Origin: Neobacillus pocheonensis
GTDB taxonomy: Bacteria; Bacillota; Bacilli; Bacillales; Cytobacillaceae
Assembly: GCA_023702235.1 (NCBI GenBank)
Contig: JAMQCR010000001.1
Span: 1,612,001 to 1,676,000 of the forward strand
Reading direction: 5' to 3'
DNA: 64,000 nucleotides
The position numbers were made by a program, and so were the translations under genes. This document shows positions 37,906 through 45,329 of this stretch, piece by piece; positions within the stretch are counted from its first letter, which is position 1; every line of letters starts with the position of its first letter. The notes beneath the pieces were generated by a model that saw only the letters and a list, made by a program, of their open reading frames with translations, was not told the DNA's origin and did not search any database.

Positions 37906-38958
37906 TTAGTGCGGAATGACAACCCAGGCATTTGGTAAGTAGCGCATGCCAACAGAAGTACTTGTTGCAGGTTGTAATTGAAGTTTTCCATCCTTGATCA
38001 TCGTAGTTGAGCCGCCGCCATCCATCGCAATTGCATTGGTTACATTGTATTTCTCAAATAAATGAGCCATGTCTGACATAGATGCGCCTCGGTGGGTTTT
38101 GTCCCAGTAAAAACGGCCATCAGTAATAATCATTACAATACTTCCATTTTTCTCTTGACCGATAGCAGTTCGCGGCGCCCAGCCCCAAGCACCATCAACA
38201 GTAGAAGAAACTCGATTTACACCATTTACAATTAGTTGAGGTCCAAAGCTTACGGCATCCGTTACTCCTAAATTTAATAATTGATTCGCCGAATAATTTC
38301 CGGTAATAAATTGACCATCTTTTAGAAAACCTCCTACCAGTGATGCCACATTTTTACCGCCTGCTGGAACGGAAAGAATGTTTCCGTTACTAATAACAAG
38401 TCCTATCATTTCACCACCGGATCCTCGTCCGCTTGGGTCAAAAAATCCACCTGCGTTTATCCCAGCAATTCCGTTATTGTCTTTGATTAAATCGGAAAGA
38501 GGTTGTCCTTTGGTCGCAAACTTTGTTCCCACAATATGAATTGTTGTAGGATCAGGGATGACCATTATTTTCGCCGTAAAATTGGCTTCATTTACAGTAT
38601 CGACTTGAATGTTTTCTGTATTACTTTTTGATTGTTGTTCTGGTTGTGCTTTAGCAATCGTTGTTTGTACAGCTTGTGGATGATTTCTTGCATTATACAA
38701 CGCATCGATTTCTGATTGTGGAAGTAAAAGTCTCAGAAATTTTTCATATTGGGGATTATAGGTAGAAAAAACGGTCCCTAATAGCATTCTTCGCATTTGC
38801 AATCCTTGGTTTGTACCATATAAAAACCCGCCTCCACCTAAGACGAGGATTAAACAGATCGTTAAAAATATACGCAAAAAACGTTTTCGTTTTGGTTTTG
38901 GGTTTGGTTTTCGGTTAAGGCGCGAAACGTAAGCAGTATCAGTTGTTTGTAATTCCAT
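37906..38958 (-). CDS. Phosphodiester glycosidase family protein (NAGPA-like), membrane-anchored
   Basis: A 350-residue protein with a short cytosolic Lys/Arg-rich head and one membrane segment (about residues 27-47, FLRIFLTICLILVLGGGGFLYG). The exported NAGPA domain follows: GIAGINAGGFFDP, VSFGPQLIVNG, PRTAIGQEKNGSIVMIITDG, and AIAMDGGGSTTMI near the C-terminus. Members act on phosphodiester-linked sugars in cell-wall polymers or exopolysaccharide. GGAGATG site on the minus strand. Its exact substrate is unknown. Confidence 0.88.
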   Translation of the reverse strand: MELQTTDTAYVSRLNRKPNPKPKRKRFLRIFLTICLILVLGGGGFLYGTNQGLQMRRMLLGTVFSTYNPQYEKFLRLLLPQSEIDALYNARNHPQAVQTTIAKAQPEQQSKSNTENIQVDTVNEANFTAKIMVIPDPTTIHIVGTKFATKGQPLSDLIKDNNGIAGINAGGFFDPSGRGSGGEMIGLVISNGNILSVPAGGKNVASLVGGFLKDGQFITGNYSANQLLNLGVTDAVSFGPQLIVNGVNRVSSTVDGAWGWAPRTAIGQEKNGSIVMIITDGRFYWDKTHRGASMSDMAHLFEKYNVTNAIAMDGGGSTTMIKDGKLQLQPATSTSVGMRYLPNAWVVIPH

Positions 38959-38989
38959 GCCACATCTCCTTTAATAGTTAATAGTAAAA

Positions 38990-39639
38990 ACGACATAGCA
39001 AATAGTAAAATCGACTTAATTCTACATGGAAACTATTAAACTGACAAGTTAAATTTGTATTAAAAATCTTACATGCATGTTAAGGAAAGTTTAATACCAA
39101 AGGAATACAATTAGGTTTAAAAAACTAAGTAGAGTTTGAAAAATTAATAAAATAAATCAAAAAATATCGATAAATAAAACTTGCAAAACATCGAACACTA
39201 TAAAGCATATTTATTATATGGAGTACAGTGTTTGTTTGAGAAAATAAAACGATTTAGTTGATTTGATGTCTTAGTGGGATCATAAAATCCCATGTTAAAC
39301 TAAATGGGTGCTTGTGTTTAAATGAGGTTGCTATGGCAACCTTTTATATTTTTAAAAAGATTGGGAAGCAATATGTGGCAAAGTTTTTGGTGGGATCCTA
39401 TTATTTACATTAACTTTACATTCACTCTCTTGAATTTTTTCTATAAGTGAATTACCATATAAGCAGATAGTTATATAGTAATGTTTTACGACTCTTTAAA
39501 TAGAATCTCAGTTTCGTCAATGACAGTTTTGCATATAGGTTGTTGACCTAACCAAAACTAAACTACTATGTTTTATTTAAAATAATCATAAGAATATTGT
39601 TATTTACTTATATATTACGGAGGTCACGAGGAGTTTATT
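38990..39639. other. Intergenic region upstream of the arsenic operon
   Basis: About 650 AT-rich bases. A terminator-like hairpin (GAGGTTGC-TATG-GCAACC, then TTTTATATTTTT) lies at 39322-39350. No ORF with a ribosome binding site was recognised. Confidence 0.6.
39543..39572 (+). promoter_or_regulatory. Candidate promoter of the arsR-aquaporin-arsC operon
   Basis: TTGACC at 39543-39548, an 18-base spacer and TATGTT. An imperfect dyad AATAATCATAAGAATATTGTTATT downstream, near 39581-39604, could be an ArsR operator. It differs from the ATCAA-N6-TTGAT sites of the second ars module. Confidence 0.4.
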
Positions 39640-39993
39640 ATGTCAAAAACAACCGTTGAAATAGAAATTGAAAGAGCAGCCAACATCTTAAAATTACTAG
39701 GCGATAAAACCCGATTAACCATGATCAAAATTCTCGATAACCATGATTGTTGCGTTTGTGAATTCGTTGAGATATTTAAAACCAGCCAGCCAGCCATAAG
39801 CCAACATGTTCGTAAGCTAAAAGATGCTGGGTTAGTAAGGGAAACAAGGAGAGGGCAGTGGATTTTTTATTCACTAATTAAAGAAGGGGAATTTTATCCT
39901 ATGATACAAAACATCCTTTTATATATACCTAATCAAGATTTCAAATTAAAGGAATTAGAAGAACAAGGCTTACGAATTTCCTGTTGTGAGTAA
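39640..39993 (+). CDS. arsR: ArsR/SmtB-family arsenic-responsive repressor
   Basis: A 117-residue winged-helix repressor. Residues 14-90 are the HTH_5 domain (LKLLGDKTRLTMIKIL and TSQPAISQHVRKLKDAGLV). Cysteines 37, 38 and 40 in DCCVCEF match the As(III) site at the start of the DNA-binding helix, and a C-terminal SCCE adds two more thiols. It is first in an operon with an aquaporin and arsC. The wide Cys set suggests trivalent arsenic or antimony sensing. Confidence 0.92.
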   Translation: MSKTTVEIEIERAANILKLLGDKTRLTMIKILDNHDCCVCEFVEIFKTSQPAISQHVRKLKDAGLVRETRRGQWIFYSLIKEGEFYPMIQNILLYIPNQDFKLKELEEQGLRISCCE

Positions 39994-40022
39994 GCAATTG
40001 AATTATCAAGGGGTTAGAAAAA

Positions 40023-40664
40023 ATGAAAAAAAAGTTAATCAGCGAATTTTTGGGAACCTATTTTCTGGTTTTTGCTGGAACAGGTGCAGTAGTAATAGAT
40101 GATATAACGAAAAGTTTAACTCATGTAGGCGTAGCCCTTACATTTGGGCTGGTCGTAATGGCATTAATTTTTACGTTTGGTCACCTTTCTGGTGCACACT
40201 TTAATCCAGCTGTTACCATTGGATTTTTAATTCATGGGGATATAAAAAAGAAGGAAGCACTTAATTATATTATTATTCAAGTCATTGCAGGGATTGCAGC
40301 AAGTGCTACGTTGTTATGTTTATTTGGAAATGTGGCATCATTAGGGACCACCTTACCAAGAGGGACATGGGGGCAATCGTTTGTATTGGAATTTATTCTT
40401 ACATTTTTCTTGATGATGGTTATTTTTGGTTCTGCGGTTCACGGGAAGGCTGTAAAAGACTTCGCAGGAATTGCCATTGGTGCAACAGTAGGATTGGAAG
40501 CTATGTTTGCCGGTCCTATTAGTGGTGCTTCAATGAATCCCGCAAGATCTATTGGTCCAGCGCTCGTTTCAGGGGCAACTCAATATTTATGGGTGTATAT
40601 TGTCGCTACGGTTTTAGGAGCAAGTTTTGCGGCAGTTATTTATAAAATACTACACGAAAAATAA
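40023..40664 (+). CDS. MIP/aquaporin family channel in arsenic operon
   Basis: A 213-residue six-helix channel. The two pore motifs are NPA at 61-63 ([10 protein letters not shown]) and NPA at 172-174 ([10 protein letters not shown]). It lies between arsR and arsC with no ArsB or Acr3 pump gene seen in this window. In AqpS-type ars operons such a channel lets arsenite made by ArsC flow out down its gradient. This gene order strongly suggests the same role, though a pump elsewhere cannot be excluded. The start overlaps a GGGGTTAG weak site; the arsR stop is 29 bases upstream. Confidence 0.9.
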   Translation: MKKKLISEFLGTYFLVFAGTGAVVIDDITKSLTHVGVALTFGLVVMALIFTFGHLSGAHFNPAVTIGFLIHGDIKKKEALNYIIIQVIAGIAASATLLCLFGNVASLGTTLPRGTWGQSFVLEFILTFFLMMVIFGSAVHGKAVKDFAGIAIGATVGLEAMFAGPISGASMNPARSIGPALVSGATQYLWVYIVATVLGASFAAVIYKILHEK

Positions 40665-40677
40665 AGGAGAATACATC

Positions 40678-41097
40678 ATGTCTAAAAAGAAACTTTACTT
40701 CTTATGTACAGGAAATTCTTGCAGAAGCCAAATGGCAGAAGGATGGGCTAAGAAACATTTAGGTGACGAGTGGGAAGTACGCAGTGCTGGTATTGAAGCT
40801 CACGGATTAAACCCAAATGCTGTAAAAGCGATGAAAGAAGCAGGGATTGATATTTCAAATCATACATCTGATATCATCGATCCTGTATATTTAAACAATG
40901 CTGATTTGCTTGTAACGTTATGTGGAGACGCAGCTGATAAGTGTCCAATTACAACACCAAAAGTAAAACGAGTGCATTGGGGATTTGATGACCCAGCGAA
41001 AGCACAAGGAACTGAAGAAGAAAAATGGGCTTTTTTCCAACGTGTCCGTGATGAAATCGGTGAACGTATTCATCGTTTCGCTGAAACTGGAGAATAA
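40678..41097 (+). CDS. arsC: Thioredoxin-coupled arsenate reductase
   Basis: A 139-residue enzyme of the pI258 ArsC/low-molecular-weight phosphatase fold, reducing arsenate to arsenite. Cys10 in [10 protein letters not shown] is the nucleophile (P-loop CxxxxxR), and Cys82 and Cys89 in [10 protein letters not shown] form the relay disulfide. AAAGGAGA precedes the start, 13 bases after the aquaporin stop. Complete; it probably ends the arsR-aqp-arsC operon. Confidence 0.95.
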   Translation: MSKKKLYFLCTGNSCRSQMAEGWAKKHLGDEWEVRSAGIEAHGLNPNAVKAMKEAGIDISNHTSDIIDPVYLNNADLLVTLCGDAADKCPITTPKVKRVHWGFDDPAKAQGTEEEKWAFFQRVRDEIGERIHRFAETGE

Positions 41098-41192
41098 AAG
41101 TAATAAAATAGCCATGAGTATGAGTCTTGTGGCTTTTCATTTGCAATCTCATATAAGTATATGCTTATATTATTTTTCGAGTTGCCTTTTCG

Positions 41193-41418
41193 AATGAATA
41201 AAGTAGAAATTTTTGACCCAGCTTGTGTTGTTCTACAGGTGAATGTGGACCAAGTGTTGATCCAGAATTAACAAGATGATACGGCACCATCGGGAAAATA
41301 CGTTACTAAAGTTGCAATCGACTCACAAATTGCTGCAACAGATGAACTAACATTAGACAAAGAAGAAAGCCAAGAGGGTGCTGGATTAGTTTTATTAGGT
41401 GCTAGTAAATGCTGTTAA
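41193..41418 (+). pseudogene. arsD: ArsD-like fragment joined to an unidentified Cys-ended tail
   Basis: ATGAATAAAGTAGAAATTTT at 41193 starts a reading frame that encodes the ArsD beginning NKVEIFDPA. One base is missing near 41222. In the corrected frame CCSTGECGPSVDPELTR follows, the ArsD Cys pair region, then a stop. A second segment in another frame reads GKYVTKVAIDSQIAATDELT and ends GAGLVLLGASKCC at 41418. The first part is clearly a broken ArsD; the second may be from ArsD's own tail or another arsenic gene and is not identified. Confidence 0.55.
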
Positions 41419-41656
41419 AAAAGGTCTCAACTGAGACCTTTTTTGTTGGAAAGCTATTTATAGAATGCCATTTGATTATAGGCATCCAAAAACGTGCGTA
41501 AGTCTGGTTACCATAAAGTATTGGGTCATTATGAAAAAACAAATCCATGGTTATTTCCTTAGCCAGTTCTTCGGAACAATTTCGAGAAATCATGATCAAA
41601 TTTATATAATGAAGAAAATAATCCTCTTTCATTGTACTAGCATGATTAACGGTCAA
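41402..41656 (-). CDS. Small protein of unknown function in the ars region
   Basis: About 84 residues using a TTG start at 41656 with GGAGAGGTG upstream, or a GTG at 41665. Hydrophilic with several Asn/His residues; segment MKEDYFLHYINLIMISRNCSEELAKEI looks helical. Its last residues are encoded by the terminator hairpin, so the 3' end may be altered or the frame truncated. It lies 31 bases after the Cys-tailed gene on the same strand. No family recognised. Confidence 0.35.
   Translation of the reverse strand: MTVNHASTMKEDYFLHYINLIMISRNCSEELAKEITMDLFFHNDPILYGNQTYARFWMPIIKWHSINSFPTKKVSVETFFNSIY
41415..41445. terminator. Bidirectional terminator between ars modules
   Basis: AAAAAAGGTCTCA and TGAGACCTTTTTT form a symmetric stem with runs of A and T at both ends. 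Confidence 0.9.
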
Positions 41657-41686
41657 AATGACCACCTCTCCTATAGGGATGATTGC

Positions 41687-41884
41687 CTAACAACTGCACA
41701 CGCAACCGCAATTTGTTTGTAGATTCTGAAATTCATGTCTATGTCTTTTTTTCAATATCTTAATTATTTTTTGAAAAAACGTTTCCTTTTGAATGTCCCC
41801 AACTTTCCATGCATTTTTAGCATTTCTTTCTGTTTCTTCCTTGCGTAATTTCATCATTTGATAGACTTCAAACTCATTAAACAT
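41687..41884 (-). CDS. Small protein with Cys-rich tail (CGCVCSC), arsenic-linked
   Basis: A 65-residue protein beginning MFNEFEVYQMMKLRKEE; TTGGAGGGA precedes the ATG at 41884, so the longer frame to 41899 is not used. It is Lys/Glu rich and helical, then basic (IIKILKKRHRHEF), and ends in NLQTNCGCVCSC with four cysteines in six residues. Such a tail could bind As(III) or another soft metal. It lies downstream of an arsR whose own C-terminus ends in CC, with an operator-like dyad just upstream (41925-41940). No known family was recognised; a metallochaperone role is inference. Confidence 0.55.
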   Translation of the reverse strand: MFNEFEVYQMMKLRKEETERNAKNAWKVGDIQKETFFQKIIKILKKRHRHEFQNLQTNCGCVCSC

Positions 41885-41924
41885 CTTAAATCCCTCCAAT
41901 TAATCATTTTATATTGATGTATTA

Positions 41925-41940
41925 ATCAAAAAAAGTTGAT
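41925..41940. promoter_or_regulatory. ArsR operator-like dyad 1 (ATCAA-N6-TTGAT)
   Basis: ATCAAAAAAAGTTGAT lies between the arsR stop and the Cys-tailed gene, suggesting separate arsenic control of the latter. It is identical to the site at 42493. Confidence 0.6.
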
Positions 41941-41956
41941 ATTTATTTTAAAAAAA

Positions 41957-42283
41957 TTAGCAACAGTTTGGTTTAAATAGGCAGCAAAGTTCATGTGACA
42001 ATAAATTATTAAGCTCCTCTTGATTCAGCTCGTAATAACTCCAAGTTCCTTTTGTTTCTTTTTTAATAATGTTAGCGTCCAACAAGATTTTTAAATGATA
42101 AGACAATTTTGATTGGGCCATATCAATCATTGGGGCTAAATCGCAAACACACATTTTACCGTTTTTAGTTAGTAGATTCATGATTTGAAGTCTTTTTTTA
42201 TCGGCCATTGCTTTAAATTTTAGTTCGTATTCTTCAAACAATTTATCCATAGATATATCTTGTAATTGAATTTCATCTTTCAT
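41957..42283 (-). CDS. arsR: ArsR/SmtB-family repressor, second copy
   Basis: A 108-residue winged-helix repressor. The HTH domain runs from about 20 to 92 (KFKAMADKKRLQIMNLLT, then MAQSKLSYHLKILLDANII). Cys45 and Cys47 in KMCVCDL match the classical ArsR As(III) site, and a C-terminal CCLFKPNCC adds four thiols. It is divergent from arsI. Its promoter TTGACA-17-TAAAAT on the minus strand is bracketed by two ATCAA-N6-TTGAT dyads, so it probably represses both itself and arsI. GAAGGTGA site. Confidence 0.9.
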   Translation of the reverse strand: MKDEIQLQDISMDKLFEEYELKFKAMADKKRLQIMNLLTKNGKMCVCDLAPMIDMAQSKLSYHLKILLDANIIKKETKGTWSYYELNQEELNNLLSHELCCLFKPNCC

Positions 42284-42303
42284 ATTTTCACCTTCTTTTA
42301 TAT

Positions 42304-42319
42304 ATCAAATAATCTTGAT
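42304..42319. promoter_or_regulatory. ArsR operator-like dyad 2
   Basis: ATCAAATAATCTTGAT sits just downstream of the -10 of the minus-strand arsR promoter, near the expected transcription start. Confidence 0.65.
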
Positions 42320-42325
42320 GCATTC

Positions 42326-42354
42326 ATTTTATATCCAATATTTTCATATGTCAA
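42326..42354 (-). promoter_or_regulatory. Promoter of the second arsR
   Basis: On the minus strand TTGACA (42354-42349), 17 bases, then TAAAAT (42331-42326). Confidence 0.7.
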
Positions 42355-42362
42355 CTAATTAA

Positions 42363-42378
42363 ATCAAAAAATATTGAT
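42363..42378. promoter_or_regulatory. ArsR operator-like dyad 3
   Basis: ATCAAAAAATATTGAT, upstream of the arsR -35 box. Confidence 0.65.
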
Positions 42379-42430
42379 TTAAACTTATATCTTATTATAT
42401 GTCAGAAGGTTCAAATGTTACAAATTAAAA

Positions 42431-42446
42431 ATCAAATTTTTTTGAT
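42431..42446. promoter_or_regulatory. ArsR operator-like dyad 4
   Basis: ATCAAATTTTTTTGAT, just upstream of the arsI -35 box. Confidence 0.65.
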
Positions 42447-42453
42447 AAAAAGG

Positions 42454-42482
42454 TTGTAATTAGAAATAATTGTTAATATACG
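42454..42482 (+). promoter_or_regulatory. Candidate arsI promoter
   Basis: TTGTAA at 42454-42459, 17 bases, TATACG at 42477-42482; flanked on both sides by dyads 4 and 5. Confidence 0.55.
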
Positions 42483-42492
42483 GTGTTTATAA

Positions 42493-42508
42493 ATCAAAAA
42501 AAGTTGAT
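42493..42508. promoter_or_regulatory. ArsR operator-like dyad 5
   Basis: ATCAAAAAAAGTTGAT overlaps the expected arsI transcription start and is identical to dyad 1. Confidence 0.65.
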
Positions 42509-42543
42509 TTATGAAACTAATAAACTTGAAGGAGTTGTTAATA

Positions 42544-42966
42544 ATGAAAATGCATGTTGGTGTTAATGTTACCGAATTAGAAAAGTCTATTGAGTTTTAT
42601 ACAAAAGTGTTTAATGCAGAGCCTGTTAAAATAAAACCTGGTTACGCAAAATTTTTACTAAATGATCCAGAATTGAATTTCACATTGAACTTAAAAGATG
42701 AAGTATTAGGAAATCAGGTAGGACATTTTGGCTTTCAAGTTGAAAATCAAGATGAAGTTTTCCAGCATAAAGGCCGTTTAGAAAAACTAGGCTTTTTTGC
42801 ACGAGAGGAAATGGATGTTACCTGTTGCTATGCAACTCAGGATAAGTTTTGGGTGACCGACCCAGACGGGAACGAGTGGGAATTCTTTTATTCAAAAGGC
42901 GATATAGAGAACATGAAAACTGAATCAACATACGTATATAAGAGATTGGGATATTTTGAAGTGTAG
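42544..42966 (+). CDS. arsI: ArsI-like C-As lyase (VOC family, organoarsenical degradation)
   Basis: A 140-residue vicinal-oxygen-chelate protein. Metal ligands His4, His61 and Glu113 are where the family has them. The Cys94-Cys95 pair in DVTCCYATQDKFWVTDPDGN is the trivalent organoarsenical-binding motif that separates ArsI/CadI from other VOC enzymes. It would cleave methyl or aryl groups from trivalent organoarsenicals. Start at 42544 with GAAGGAG. Divergent from arsR, under the dyads, and followed by a terminator. No arsM or arsP was seen nearby. Confidence 0.9.
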   Translation: MKMHVGVNVTELEKSIEFYTKVFNAEPVKIKPGYAKFLLNDPELNFTLNLKDEVLGNQVGHFGFQVENQDEVFQHKGRLEKLGFFAREEMDVTCCYATQDKFWVTDPDGNEWEFFYSKGDIENMKTESTYVYKRLGYFEV

Positions 42967-43011
42967 GAGAAAGTGTGAAGGTTTCTACTTTAACAATAGG
43001 ATGCGTTCCTT

Positions 43012-43048
43012 GAATATCCTGCTGCCATCCAGGCGGCTTTTTTTATTG
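43012..43048 (+). terminator. Terminator after arsI (repeat-family-like)
   Basis: GCTGCC and GGCGGC flank ATCCA, followed by TTTTTTTATT. The wider text resembles the intergenic repeats found downstream. Confidence 0.75.
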
Positions 43049-43229
43049 AAGAAAAGCTGAAGTATCCGTTCGTAACACGTTAAAAATCATTTAGAGTGAG
43101 TGGGGATTTATTCTCTATAAAAATAGGACAATAAGAACTTTATTCTTTTCGGGTATTAAAATTGAAAAAATATCAAGTATTACTATTTTATTGTCTGAAC
43201 AGTATAATCGAAAATGGGAGATGAGACAA

Positions 43230-44390
43230 ATGAATAAAAAAGACATCGCTAATATCCGAAAGCAATTTAAATTAGACAATCATCTTATGAAAATTCGAGA
43301 AATCTTCAATGTTTATGTAAAGAAAGAATCAGGTGAGATTTACCATCAAGTCAGTCAACCGTTTCAAATGTTAGAACAGGAAGCACAAGAATTGTTTTTA
43401 GCAAACTTTAAAAAGGTTTTGACAGGTCATCTTGATGCCAAGCTGTTTGAACTGAAATTTCAACGTGATGTGGAAGATAGCACACAAACTATCCTCTTCG
43501 AAGGATTACGAGCAGAATCAACGGAAGATTGGAAAGAAAATATGCTGAAAATTGTCGGGAAAATGTTTGCGCACGCTGCTTATGATTTTGATACAGTGGT
43601 GACGTTTATCCGGGGAGAATATCAAAAGGCGGCTAGGAAACGGGATCCGGAATCCGAAGAGGGAGGGAATGATGTGGTTTACTCCAACGAGTTTATCCTT
43701 TCTAGTCTTAATAAAACCGATCAGCCGAAAAAAGCCTTGCTGTTTGATTATATTGAGAAAGAATTCAAATCGAATAACGCAGTTGATCCCATTATTAATT
43801 TGACTTCTCCGTTAACAGGTTTTCTGTTTCCTGCCTTTAATGATAATTCGGCAGATGTGAATCATATTGTCTATTGTGGAGGGAAAGCGAATCAACCAGA
43901 TGGTTCATTTATAGAAGAAGTTCTCAACTGTGAAGATATTATTACCGCCGTGGAAGATAAGGACAGCTTCGAACAAATCTTAAAAATAGTGATGGGGGAC
44001 GAAGTGGATTCCAGGGTCATTTCTAATGTCTATGAGGAAATCGATAAGATGGTACAGGAGAATGAAGAACATGAAGAAAGTGAATCTCCTATGTTAGATT
44101 ATCGGGACATCGAACGCATCTTAGAGGTAAGTGGCGTCGAAAATGTGGATACCGCCAAAGTGGAACATGCCTTCAAAAGTGTGGTAGATGACGAAAAACG
44201 TGAAATCAAAGCAAGCAGTTTAATACCTAAATCGATTAAGATCAATACGAAGGTGGCAGATGTATCCGTTAGCCCGAAAGACCTAAAAAATATACAATAT
44301 ATTACTTACAATGGAAAACGGTGCCTATTAGTAGAGATCGATGAAGATGTGATCGTCGAAGGATTTCGACTGGAAACAAAGACTCTCTAG
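43230..44390 (+). CDS. DUF4317 domain-containing protein
   Basis: A 386-residue soluble protein. The family opening MNKKDIANIRKQFKLDNHLMKI with IFNVYVKKESGEIYH is conserved, as is the later segment LDYRDIERILEVSGVENVDTAK. No membrane or signal segment. Start at 43230 with GGGAGATGAG. Function unknown; related proteins are widespread in Firmicutes as single genes. Followed by a terminator. Confidence 0.88.
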   Translation: MNKKDIANIRKQFKLDNHLMKIREIFNVYVKKESGEIYHQVSQPFQMLEQEAQELFLANFKKVLTGHLDAKLFELKFQRDVEDSTQTILFEGLRAESTEDWKENMLKIVGKMFAHAAYDFDTVVTFIRGEYQKAARKRDPESEEGGNDVVYSNEFILSSLNKTDQPKKALLFDYIEKEFKSNNAVDPIINLTSPLTGFLFPAFNDNSADVNHIVYCGGKANQPDGSFIEEVLNCEDIITAVEDKDSFEQILKIVMGDEVDSRVISNVYEEIDKMVQENEEHEESESPMLDYRDIERILEVSGVENVDTAKVEHAFKSVVDDEKREIKASSLIPKSIKINTKVADVSVSPKDLKNIQYITYNGKRCLLVEIDEDVIVEGFRLETKTL

Positions 44391-44440
44391 TGGGTTTTGA
44401 TGGACAGGTTTCTTGATTCATAACAATATTTTAATGAATT

Positions 44441-44484
44441 TTAGTTGGTTCTCTACAAATGGTAGGTACCAACTTTTTTTTAGG
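44441..44484 (+). terminator. Terminator after the DUF4317 gene
   Basis: AGTTGGT and ACCAACT form the stem, followed by eight T residues. Confidence 0.85.
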
Positions 44485-44705
44485 ATTGGTTCCAACAACA
44501 TTATAATACAATGTATCAGGTCAGAACAGTAAATCGCCGGATTTAATGTTTGTGCATGCCGTTGAACTCACAGCAAAAAGGTAGAAATAAGATGTGAATG
44601 AGAGAGGTCTTTTTTGGAAGGGATAAAAATGAAACGATTATATAGGTTTTTTACCTCCTCCAAATAAATTATACAAATCAATTTTGAAATTAAATTGAAT
44701 TCACG

Positions 44706-45011
44706 ATGAAAAAATATATTTTAGGGATTATCGCCATATTCTTAACTTTCGGATTAGGAGCTTGTTCGTCCCAAACGCAAAAGAGTAATCATAAGGCAAA
44801 TCAAATGACTGCCAATGCAAAAAAGGTAAAGTCTAGAAAAGTTGCATCAGCAGACAATCAAACACTTCTTCATCTGCTGAAAATGGATCCTATATCATTA
44901 AAAGATGAAGTAAAGTCTGGAAAATCCATCGTAGATATTGGGAAAGAAAAAAATGTAACAGAGGATCAAATGGTTAATGCTTGGCAGGATCAGAATCGAA
45001 CGTTGTTCTAG
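44706..45011 (+). CDS. Putative lipoprotein of unknown function
   Basis: A 101-residue exported protein. MKKYILGIIAIFLTFGLGAC is a lipoprotein signal with the lipobox LGAC and Cys20. A Lys/Ser/Gln linker leads to a C-terminal domain, LLKMDPISLKDEVKSGKSI and IGKEKNVTEDQMVNAW, resembling a short repeat found in Bacillus lipoproteins. The ribosome binding site is weak (TTGAA). No operon partner. Confidence 0.65.
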   Translation: MKKYILGIIAIFLTFGLGACSSQTQKSNHKANQMTANAKKVKSRKVASADNQTLLHLLKMDPISLKDEVKSGKSIVDIGKEKNVTEDQMVNAWQDQNRTLF

Positions 45012-45134
45012 ATATCGATTATTGCTGGCTTGTTTTTGAAAATGTTCATAGAAAGTCAGTTTGAACGACGGTTACAAAAGTAAACCAAGGAGAGTTTTGA
45101 AAATTCGTTTTTCATATTATCTAATGGATGCTTT

Positions 45135-45172
45135 ACTTTAAGATCCAGCCGCTGGCGGTTTTCTTTTTGAGC
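45135..45172 (+). repeat. Repeat-like terminator hairpin
   Basis: GATCCAGCCGCTGGCGGTTTTCTTTTT combines the GATCC-x-GC-GC-TTTTCTT pattern shared with 43015, 47434 and 61150; CCAGCCGC/GCGG pairs lie upstream of a T-run. Confidence 0.5.
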
Positions 45173-45329
45173 TCCCTCAGTTAGATACGATTATCTCTCG
45201 AATACTCACTTATTCGCAGGATTTCAAATCACTTGTAATAATTTTAGGGGACTGAAGAAATGCGTTGTTAGTATTTAGGCTACATGAAGGCGTACTTAAA
45301 TAAAGGAGGTAGTAATATCTCCATTAATT

